A DNA stretch of 14,337 bases from DATKSG01 sp035531775 (lineage in GTDB: Bacteria; Actinomycetota; Acidimicrobiia; Acidimicrobiales; UBA8190), in contig DATKSG010000005.1 in NCBI GenBank assembly GCA_035531775.1, positions 1 to 14,337 of the forward strand, given 5' to 3'. Positions 1 to 5,794 of this stretch are shown piece by piece (position 1 is the stretch's first letter; every line of letters starts with the position of its first letter). The notes under the pieces are model-generated. The model ran no database searches, was not told where the DNA came from, and was given only the letters and a program-made list of their open reading frames with translations. Made by a program: the position numbers and the translations under genes.

Positions 1-2098
1 TGAGAAAGCGCGACAGCATCTCCACGCGCACGGGGAAGCCGGAGTAGCGGTCGGCAAAGGTCTGGGCGTGCTGCTGGGCCAACAACGTGGTGGGCACCAG
101 CACCGCCACCTGCTTGCCGTCCTGCACGGCCTTGAAGGCAGCCCGGATAGCCACCTCTGTCTTGCCGAAGCCCACGTCGCCGCATACCAGCCGGTCCATG
201 GGTGTCGCTGCTTCCATGTCGGTCTTCACGTCGTCCACCGCTCGCAGCTGGTCGAGAGTCTCGACGTAGGCGAAGGCGTCCTCTAGCTCGCTTTGCCAGG
301 GCGAGTCGGGCGAGAACGGGTGGCCCTCGATCTGCAGTCGCCGGCGGTACAGGTTGACCAGCTCTACGGCCACCTCGTGCACCGCAGCGCGTGCCTTGGC
401 CCGCGTGCGGCTCCATTCAGAGCCCCCCAGCCGGCTGAGCGACGGCGACTCTCCTCCGCTGTAGGGCGTAAGCGCCTCGATCTGATCCGAGGGCAGATAG
501 AGCTTGTCGTCGCCCCGGTACTCGAGCAGAAGGTAGTCACGCGACGCTCCACCGACGGTGCGGGTGACCATGCCGGCGTAGCGGGCCACGCCGTGCTGGC
601 GGTGCACCACGTAGTCACCGGGGGCCAGGTCGTCGAAGAAGCCGTCCACCGCCCGGGCCCGGGCCCGGGCCACCCGGTGGGGCCGCCGGCGCCCGGTGAG
701 ATCGGCCTCGGCCAGCACCGCCACCTTGGCCGAGGCGACCACGAACCCACGGTCGAGGGCAGCCACCACCACCCGGATGCCGGGTCGTCCCAACTCGTCA
801 CCACCAGCGGCGGCGTCGACCACCGGGACGGCCAGCCCTTCTTCGCCCAACACCTCGGCCAATCGGGCGGCCGAGCCGGCGCCTTCGGCACACAAGGTGA
901 CGCAATACCCGTCCTGGGCCAGCGCAGCCAGGCGCCCGGCCAAACGGGCACGGTCGCCGAAGACCGGATCCCATCCGTGCGCAGAAACCGCCGGTGTGCT
1001 CGGGCCCTCAGCCGCCGGCAGCATGGTCAGCACGGGGGCCTGGCACCGGGCCAGCAGGCGGTCGAAGGACACGTGCAGGCGGGGGAAGGCCTGCTCCGCC
1101 GAGCCCGAGCCGGCTTCGACGGCGCCCCACGTCACGGCCAGGGCGCCGGCCAGTGAGGCCTCTTCGTCGAGCAGCTCGCTGGCCCGGTCCCGTATGCGAC
1201 GGGGATCGACGAGCACCACCCGGCCGCCCGGTCCGACCAGGTCGGGCAGCAGGCGCTCCCCATCGGCCAGCCATGGCGTCCACGACTCCATACCGTCGAA
1301 GAGCTGGCCCTCGGCGATCCGTTCCCAATGAGCCCGGCCCCACGGTTCGGTATCGGCCAGTTCGGCCGCCCGGCGCCGCACCTCGGCGGTGGGGACGAGC
1401 TCCCGGCACCCGTGCAGTACGACATCGGCCATGTCGTGCACCGAGCGCTGGTCGCCGGGGTCGAATGCCGTGAGGCGGTCGACCTCGTCCCCCCACAGGT
1501 CGATGCGCACCGGTCGGTCGCCGGTTGACGGGTACACGTCGACGATGCCGCCGCGCACGGCCAGCTCGCCACGGTGCTCGACCTGATACTCACGTCGGTA
1601 GCCGAGGGCGACCAGGCGCTCGACGAGAGCGGCCTGATCCACCTGTCCCCCGCGCCGCACCACGACCGGAACGGCCGACTCGTCGACCGGACCCAGACGC
1701 TGGAGCAGGGCCCGCACCGGGGCCACCACCACCGCCGGGGGGTCGGGCCGCGACAGCTCGGGCCCGGGTCCCATGCCGAGCCGCCACAGCAGCTCCAGCC
1801 GGCGCCCCATGGTGGCCACCTCGGGGCTCACCCGCTCGAAGGGCAGGGTGTCCCACGCCGGGAACAGCTCCGTCGCCTCGTCGCCCACAAAGGCGCCGAT
1901 GTCGTGGGCGAGACGCTCGGCGTCGGCCACCGTGGCCGTAACCACGAGCACCGGGCGGCGCTCGCCGAGGTGACAGAGGCCGGCCACCACGAAAGCCACC
2001 GCCGCTTCGGGGACGGCGACGGCAACCGACCCGGCCGACAACATGTCGGCCACCGTCGGCTCGTTGCGCAGCAAGGGGGGGAGCAACCGGAGGCTCAC
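1..2098 (-). CDS. mfd: Transcription-repair coupling factor Mfd, N-terminal 699 residues (3' end beyond window)
   Basis: Mfd is a DNA translocase that removes RNA polymerase stalled at lesions and recruits UvrA. The frame stays open from a GTG at 2098 to the left edge, giving 699 of roughly 1,100-1,200 family residues. Visible parts are the UvrB-like N-terminal module (about 1-430; VRGGIVDVYPSTG near 181-193), the RNA-polymerase-interacting CarD-like domain (about 485-555; GDYVVHRQHGVARYAG from 494), and the start of the RecG-like translocase with Walker A GDVGFGKTE at 640-648 and VLVPTTLLAQQH after it. The DEEQ box and TRCF domain lie outside. The GTG start was chosen because an in-frame TAG lies four codons upstream; GAGG sits only 2 nt before it, so the ribosome site is poorly spaced. 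It follows pth by 60 nt. Family identification is secure; the exact start is less so. Confidence 0.95.
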   Translation of the reverse strand, partial: MSLRLLPPLLRNEPTVADMLSAGSVAVAVPEAAVAFVVAGLCHLGERRPVLVVTATVADAERLAHDIGAFVGDEATELFPAWDTLPFERVSPEVATMGRRLELLWRLGMGPGPELSRPDPPAVVVAPVRALLQRLGPVDESAVPVVVRRGGQVDQAALVERLVALGYRREYQVEHRGELAVRGGIVDVYPSTGDRPVRIDLWGDEVDRLTAFDPGDQRSVHDMADVVLHGCRELVPTAEVRRRAAELADTEPWGRAHWERIAEGQLFDGMESWTPWLADGERLLPDLVGPGGRVVLVDPRRIRDRASELLDEEASLAGALAVTWGAVEAGSGSAEQAFPRLHVSFDRLLARCQAPVLTMLPAAEGPSTPAVSAHGWDPVFGDRARLAGRLAALAQDGYCVTLCAEGAGSAARLAEVLGEEGLAVPVVDAAAGGDELGRPGIRVVVAALDRGFVVASAKVAVLAEADLTGRRRPHRVARARARAVDGFFDDLAPGDYVVHRQHGVARYAGMVTRTVGGASRDYLLLEYRGDDKLYLPSDQIEALTPYSGGESPSLSRLGGSEWSRTRAKARAAVHEVAVELVNLYRRRLQIEGHPFSPDSPWQSELEDAFAYVETLDQLRAVDDVKTDMEAATPMDRLVCGDVGFGKTEVAIRAAFKAVQDGKQVAVLVPTTLLAQQHAQTFADRYSGFPVRVEMLSRFL
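651..671. repeat. GGGCCC short tandem/palindromic tract inside mfd
   Basis: The hexamer CCCGGG is repeated three times in a row (652-669) in a self-complementary stretch. On the mfd strand it encodes alternating Arg-Ala (VARARARAV, residues about 476-484), just before the polymerase-interacting domain. It may be a linker expanded by slippage. It could also form strong DNA or RNA hairpins and is a place where sequencing errors could occur. No regulatory role is evident. Confidence 0.6.
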
Positions 2099-2158
2099 CG
2101 CCTCAGGCTACAGATCCCCCATCGGCCTTCCGGCGGCCGGGGCGGCGGTGGCGGCGGG
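2099..2158 (-). other. pth-mfd spacer
   Basis: This is a 60-nt spacer between the pth stop codon and the mfd GTG, both on the minus strand. It holds G+C-rich short inverted GGCC elements and the sequence CTGAGGCG immediately before the mfd start. I see no convincing promoter or terminator, so mfd is probably transcribed together with pth. Confidence 0.4.
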
Positions 2159-2776
2159 TCAGGAAGCGTCGGTGTTGAAGCGTTGCATGGCTGCTTCCAC
2201 CCCCACGGTGGTGATGGCCTCCACGGCGTCGGCCGCCGCCTGTACGGCCACGTCGAGGGTGTCGCGCTCGGCTCGACCGGGCCGGCGCAGCACGTGCTCG
2301 GCGCCGGGCTGGCGTCCGGGGGGCTTGCCGATGCCGATGCGGACTCGCAGGTAGCCGGGGTCGTGCACATGGGCGTGGACGGACTTGAGCCCGTTGTGGC
2401 CGGCCGTGCCGCCGCCGGCCTTCACCCGCACCCGGCCCACGGGCAGATCCAGCTCGTCGTGGACCACCACCAGGCGGTCCAGGGGAACGGGCCCGAACCG
2501 CCGCACCAGGGCGGCCACGGCCAGGCCGGAGTCGTTCATATACGTGTCGGGCACGCCGAGCACGAGCAGTCGTCCTTCCACCCGGACCTGGGCCACCTGG
2601 GCCCGCGTGCCGCGCTCAGGCCGCAGGCGCTCGCCATGGCGCTGGGCCAGTACCTCCACCGTGTCGGCCCCGACGTTGTGGCGGGTGTGTCGGTACTCGG
2701 CGCCCGGGTTGCCCAGCCCGACGACGAGGACATCGGCACTCGATCCGCGACGGGGCCCGCCCAGGAGGCGGCGCAG
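2159..2776 (-). CDS. pth: Peptidyl-tRNA hydrolase Pth, with a non-canonical (CTG) start proposed
   Basis: Pth cleaves peptidyl-tRNAs released from stalled ribosomes, recycling tRNA in the cytoplasm. Family hallmarks are present: VVGLGNPG with Asn23, catalytic His33 in TRHNVG, YMNDSG, and HDELDLPVGRVRVKAGGG followed by GHNGL. The C-terminus ends at a TGA at 2159. The conserved N-terminus lies well upstream of the first in-frame GTG (2659), so a start there would delete the catalytic Asn and His. No ATG, GTG or TTG exists in frame between the conserved region and the distal part of rplY. I place the start at CTG 2776, which has GAGG 7 nt upstream and gives 205 residues. An ATA at 2782 overlaps the rplY stop as ATAG, the same geometry as ATGA coupling. 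A lost base near 2732 is the other possibility: an ATG in the neighbouring frame lies beside the VLVVGLGNPG coding sequence. Function is confident; the start is not. Confidence 0.85.
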   Translation of the reverse strand: MRRLLGGPRRGSSADVLVVGLGNPGAEYRHTRHNVGADTVEVLAQRHGERLRPERGTRAQVAQVRVEGRLLVLGVPDTYMNDSGLAVAALVRRFGPVPLDRLVVVHDELDLPVGRVRVKAGGGTAGHNGLKSVHAHVHDPGYLRVRIGIGKPPGRQPGAEHVLRRPGRAERDTLDVAVQAAADAVEAITTVGVEAAMQRFNTDAS

Positions 2777-2778
2777 GG

Positions 2779-3441
2779 CTATCCCTCTTCGCCGCCGGAG
2801 GACTGAGCCGCATCGGCGGCTGCTGCCGCCGGCTCGCCGCCCTCGGCACCTTCCCCACCGGCTGCCTCCTCGGCCGCCGCCGCCACCCTCGAGGCCTGAC
2901 CGGCCACCACTACCGTTTCGGGGTCGACGTCGGTCTCGACGCCGGGAGGCAGGGCGACGTCGGACACCCGAAGGGCGTCCCCGACGTTCAGGGCACTCAC
3001 GTCGATCTCCAGGTGCGAGGGGATGTCGGCCGGGCGGGCCCGAACGGTGAGGGTGAACATCTGCTGGTCGACCACTCCGTCGCTGCGGTGCAACTCCACG
3101 GCCTCGCCGATCAGCGACAACGGGACATCAGCGTGAGTCTCGAGGTTGAGGTCCACGACCTGGAAGTCGACGTGCACCAGGCTGCCGCGCACGGGATGCC
3201 GCTGCAGCTCCCGGGCCATGGTCGGGTACGCCTTGCCTTCGATCTGGAGAGTGAGCACGGCATTGAGGCCGGCCTCGGTGCTTAGAGCGGCCCGGAGGTC
3301 CCTGGCCCCCACGGTCACGGCGATGGGAGCGACACCGGTGCCGTAGACCACGGCTGGGATCTTTCCGTCGCCACGCAGGCGGCGGGCCGACCGGCTGCCG
3401 ATGCTACGACCGGGCTCGGCGAGCAGGGTGATGTCGGCCAT
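2779..3441 (-). CDS. rplY: 50S ribosomal protein L25/general stress protein CTC
   Basis: L25 binds 5S rRNA in the large ribosomal subunit; the long CTC/TL5 form carries an extra beta domain. The protein has 220 residues. Residues about 1-92 form the L25 domain (RSIGSRSARRLRGDGKIPAVVYG near 12-34). Residues about 100-185 form the CTC beta domain (VPLSLIGEAVELHRSDGVV). The last 35 or so residues are Ala/Gly/Glu-rich low complexity, common in actinobacterial L25. The ATG at 3441 was chosen over longer in-frame options because MADITL matches the family start and AGGAG lies 7 nt upstream. Its TAG stop is only a few bases from the proposed pth start, so translation of pth is probably coupled to it. 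It follows prs by 123 nt. Confidence 0.95.
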   Translation of the reverse strand: MADITLLAEPGRSIGSRSARRLRGDGKIPAVVYGTGVAPIAVTVGARDLRAALSTEAGLNAVLTLQIEGKAYPTMARELQRHPVRGSLVHVDFQVVDLNLETHADVPLSLIGEAVELHRSDGVVDQQMFTLTVRARPADIPSHLEIDVSALNVGDALRVSDVALPPGVETDVDPETVVVAGQASRVAAAAEEAAGGEGAEGGEPAAAAADAAQSSGGEEG

Positions 3442-3516
3442 GGAGATGCTCCTCGAGTGGACGGGGACAGGGCGCTGCCGGAAGGGGCCCAGAGGGCCGC
3501 ACCGGACGGGCATCCC

Positions 3517-3546
3517 AGCATAGAGGCCGGGGCCGGGGGCGGAAAA
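3517..3546 (-). promoter_or_regulatory. Weak candidate promoter for rplY-pth-mfd
   Basis: On the minus strand, TATGCT (3522-3517) resembles a -10 box and lies 18 nt downstream of TTTTCC (3546-3541), a poor -35 match. This would place transcription initiation near 3510, about 70 nt before the rplY ATG. The rest of the 123-nt prs-rplY spacer is very G+C-rich, which makes the A+T-bearing elements stand out. The evidence is pattern only. Confidence 0.25.
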
Positions 3547-3557
3547 CGGGCGCCCCG
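3543..3557 (-). terminator. Weak intrinsic terminator-like element after prs
   Basis: Eight bases after the prs stop, the minus strand reads CGGG-GCG-CCCG followed by TTTT. That is a 4-bp G+C stem with a triloop and a short U-run. It is weaker than a typical intrinsic terminator. It may give partial termination between prs and rplY, or be chance in G+C-rich DNA. Confidence 0.3.
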
Positions 3558-3564
3558 GCAGGGG

Positions 3565-4536
3565 TCAGGCCAGGTTGTCGCCGCCGAAGATCTCCGACAC
3601 CGACGCATCCTCGAATACAGCGTCGATGGCGTCGGCGATGAGCTTGGCCACCGAGAGCACCTCGAGTTTGTCGATCCGCCGGTCGTCGGCCAGGGGCAGG
3701 GTGTTGGTGATCACGACCCGTCCGAGAGGCGACTTCTCCAAGCGCTCGAGGGCCGGGTCCGAGAGGACCCCGTGGGTGGCCATGGCCCAGGTCTCGGCCG
3801 CCCCGCGCTCGGTGAGCAGCTCGGCGGCGGCGCAGATGGTGCCGGCCGTGTCGATCATGTCGTCGATGAGCACACAGCGGCGCCCTTCGACCTCACCAAC
3901 CACGTCGAGGGCCTCGACCTGGTTGGCGGTCCCCCTAGGGCGACGCTTGTGGACGAAGGCCAGGTCGGCGCCCAGGTGCTGGCTGAATCGTTCGGCCACC
4001 TTCACGCGGCCGGCGTCGGGGGCCACCACGACCAGGTTCTCGGTCCCGTTGCGCAGCAGGTCGTCGACCAGCACCGGCATGGCCGTGAGGTGGTCGAAAG
4101 GGACGTCGAAGAATCCCTGGATCTGCCCGGAGTGCAGGTCCACGCTCACCACCCGGTCGGCCCCGGCCACTTGGAGCATGTCGGCCACCAGCTTGGCCGT
4201 TATGGGCTCGCGCCCGGTCGCCTTACGGTCCTGGCGCGAGTAGCCGTAGTAGGGGCAGACCGCCGTGATCCGCTTGGCCGAGGCCCGTTTGGCGGCGTCG
4301 ATCATTATGAGCTGCTCCATGAGCGAGTCGTTCACCGGGCCGCAGTGTGTCTGGATGATGAAGACGTCACTGCCACGCAGCGAGCCGTCGTAGCGGCAGT
4401 GCACCTCACCGTTGGCGAATTCCCGAAGGTTGGCCTCGCTCAGATCGACGCCGAGGTTGGCAGCGATCTCCTGGGCCAGGAGAGGATGCGAGCGACCGGA
4501 GACGAGCTCGAGACGCCGGCGGGGAACGAGCTCCAT
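3565..4536 (-). CDS. prs: Ribose-phosphate pyrophosphokinase (PRPP synthetase)
   Basis: The enzyme makes 5-phosphoribosyl 1-pyrophosphate from ribose 5-phosphate and ATP for nucleotide, His and Trp synthesis. The 323-residue length is normal for class I enzymes. Motifs are REFANGEV (38-45), the catalytic flexible loop YYGYSRQDRKATGRE (96-110), VDLHSGQIQGFF with metal-binding Asp133/His135 (132-143), PDAGRVK (173-179), and the PRPP-binding signature VLIDDMIDTAGTI (222-234). The ATG at 4536 gives the usual N-terminal start, with LELVSGRSHP soon after. No Shine-Dalgarno is visible; a perfect hairpin lies 4 nt before the ATG instead. It follows glmU by 42 nt, and this pairing is frequent in bacteria. 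Identification is secure. Confidence 0.97.
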   Translation of the reverse strand: MELVPRRRLELVSGRSHPLLAQEIAANLGVDLSEANLREFANGEVHCRYDGSLRGSDVFIIQTHCGPVNDSLMEQLIMIDAAKRASAKRITAVCPYYGYSRQDRKATGREPITAKLVADMLQVAGADRVVSVDLHSGQIQGFFDVPFDHLTAMPVLVDDLLRNGTENLVVVAPDAGRVKVAERFSQHLGADLAFVHKRRPRGTANQVEALDVVGEVEGRRCVLIDDMIDTAGTICAAAELLTERGAAETWAMATHGVLSDPALERLEKSPLGRVVITNTLPLADDRRIDKLEVLSVAKLIADAIDAVFEDASVSEIFGGDNLA

Positions 4537-4540
4537 GTGG

Positions 4541-4571
4541 CGAGACGCTAGCCGCGTCTCGTCACGACGAG
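4541..4571 (-). promoter_or_regulatory. Hairpin pair in the glmU-prs spacer, abutting the prs start codon
   Basis: Positions 4541-4548 (CGAGACGC) are perfectly complementary to 4554-4561 (GCGTCTCG), with a 5-nt loop. In the minus-strand transcript this 8-bp stem ends 4 nt before the prs ATG. A second, shorter stem (CTCGT/ACGAG, within 4558-4571, 4-nt loop) shares bases with it, so the two folds are mutually exclusive. There is no U-run, so it does not look like an intrinsic terminator. It could control prs translation or mark a processing site. The structure is seen in sequence; the role is inference. Confidence 0.5.
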
Positions 4572-4578
4572 GCTGGGC

Positions 4579-5694
4579 TCAGGCCGGTTCGGCCTCGTCA
4601 TCGGCCCCCAGGCCGGTGAAGGGCGCGACGACGGCGCCCGGCGGCACCGTCGCTCCGAGTCCGAGAGCCACGAACGGTCCCACCCGGGACCGCTCCCCGA
4701 TCGTGGCCCTGGTGGCGGTGGTCTTGGTGACGACCGCCCCTTCGCCGACGACGGTGTCCACCAGGTGGCAGTCGGGGCCGACCTCCGCCCCCGCGCTCAC
4801 CACACAGTCGCCCTGGAGGACGACACCGGGGAGGAGCACGACGTCGGGCTCGAGCACCACCGAAGCGTCGACATAGGTGCGCTCGGGGTCCCACATGGTG
4901 ACCCCCCGACGCATCCAACGCTCGTTGATCCGGTCCCGCAACTCGGCCTCGGCCACGGCCAGCTGGGCTCGGTCGTTGACACCGGCCGCCTCCATGGGAT
5001 CGGCCATGACCAGCGACTCCACCCGGTATCCGGCGTCGTGGAGCACGGCGTAGATGCCGGTGAGGGAGTGCTCGCCGGTCGGCCCGATCGGCCGCAGGCG
5101 CCGCAGGGCCGGTGCCAGCACGCCGTGGCGGAAGCAGTGGATCGTGGTGGCCACTTCGTCGATCAGGAGTTCGTCGGACCCGACTTCGGCGTCCTCCACG
5201 ACCCGCACGACGCTGTCGTCGCGACCCCTCACCACGCGGTCATAGCCGGTGGGGTCAGCCAGGCGGGCGGTGAGGAGAGTGGCCGCCGCGTCGGAGTGGC
5301 GGTGGTGGCGCACCAGGGTGGCCAAGGTGGGTGGGCGCACCAGCGGTGCGTCACCGGGCAGCACCACCACGTCGCCATCGCCGTCGAAGGCGGCCTCGGG
5401 CAGGGCGGTGAGCCCGACGGCCAGGGCGTCGCCGGTGCCGAGCTGCTCCGGTTGTTCGACGAATTCGATGGACAGCGCGCCCGGTGCGTGATCGACCAAG
5501 GTCTTGGTGACCCATTCGCCGCGGTGGCCCACCACCACCACGACTTTCTGCACCGGCAACTCGGCCAGAGCGTCGAGCACATGCAGGATCATCGGGCGAC
5601 CGCAGAGCCGATGGAGGGGCTTCGGGCGCGAGGAGTGCATTCTCGTCCCCTCGCCGGCGGCCAGCACCACAGCGGAAAGCGGACGATCGGCCAT
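4579..5694 (-). CDS. glmU: GlmU-like UDP-GlcNAc pyrophosphorylase with truncated acetyltransferase domain
   Basis: GlmU normally acetylates GlcN-1-P and then uridylylates it to UDP-GlcNAc for peptidoglycan. The uridyltransferase half is intact: LAAGEGTRM (11-19), Lys25, QPEQLGTGDA (81-90), GDAPL with Asp115, GEHSLTGIY (207-215), and GVND with Asn240. The left-handed beta-helix starts near 265 (RRGVTMWDPERTYVD) but the protein stops at 371, against about 450-495 in the family. At VGPFVALGLGA (338-348) the helix aligns with the E. coli IGPFARLRPGA segment. The Arg333 position is Gly, and the coil section carrying Lys351, His363, Tyr366, Asn377 and Lys392 is missing. Only 42 nt separate the stop from prs, so no displaced remnant exists. 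I infer a monofunctional nucleotidyltransferase. The start fits the family; no clear ribosome site is visible. Confidence 0.88.
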   Translation of the reverse strand: MADRPLSAVVLAAGEGTRMHSSRPKPLHRLCGRPMILHVLDALAELPVQKVVVVVGHRGEWVTKTLVDHAPGALSIEFVEQPEQLGTGDALAVGLTALPEAAFDGDGDVVVLPGDAPLVRPPTLATLVRHHRHSDAAATLLTARLADPTGYDRVVRGRDDSVVRVVEDAEVGSDELLIDEVATTIHCFRHGVLAPALRRLRPIGPTGEHSLTGIYAVLHDAGYRVESLVMADPMEAAGVNDRAQLAVAEAELRDRINERWMRRGVTMWDPERTYVDASVVLEPDVVLLPGVVLQGDCVVSAGAEVGPDCHLVDTVVGEGAVVTKTTATRATIGERSRVGPFVALGLGATVPPGAVVAPFTGLGADDEAEPA

Positions 5695-5794
5695 ACGTTT
5701 AGTCTGTCACCCGATGACCGCTATGGCGACGACGCACATCACCACCAGGGACGCTGCCGCGCCAGCGGCCGCCTGACCGGTCCCATCGCCGAAG
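5695..5794. promoter_or_regulatory. Divergent intergenic region between glmU and the carboxylase operon
   Basis: These 100 bases must hold the promoters for both divergent units, unless one is transcribed from further inside a gene. On the plus strand a weak pair TTAGTC (5699-5704) and TATGGC (5722-5727) has a 17-nt spacer. No good match is seen for the minus strand, and no strong Shine-Dalgarno precedes either start. An 8-bp palindrome GACCGGTC (5775-5782) lies 12 nt before the carboxyltransferase ATG and could be an operator half-site or chance. Confidence 0.4.

Noticed and set aside
2159..2659. Shorter pth starting at GTG 2659 (166 residues)
   Set aside because: It would remove the catalytic Asn/His region (GLGNPG, TRHNVG), which is encoded upstream in the same uninterrupted frame.
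1574..2806. Open frame of 410 codons on the plus strand across mfd and pth
   Set aside because: His/Gly-rich shadow spanning two convincing minus-strand genes and their spacer.
3457..4551. Open frame of 364 codons on the plus strand opposite prs
   Set aside because: Shadow of prs, whose catalytic motifs are all readable on the minus strand.
4537..4578. Frameshift as the cause of the short GlmU
   Set aside because: Only 42 nt remain before prs, far too few to encode the missing acetyltransferase coils in any frame.
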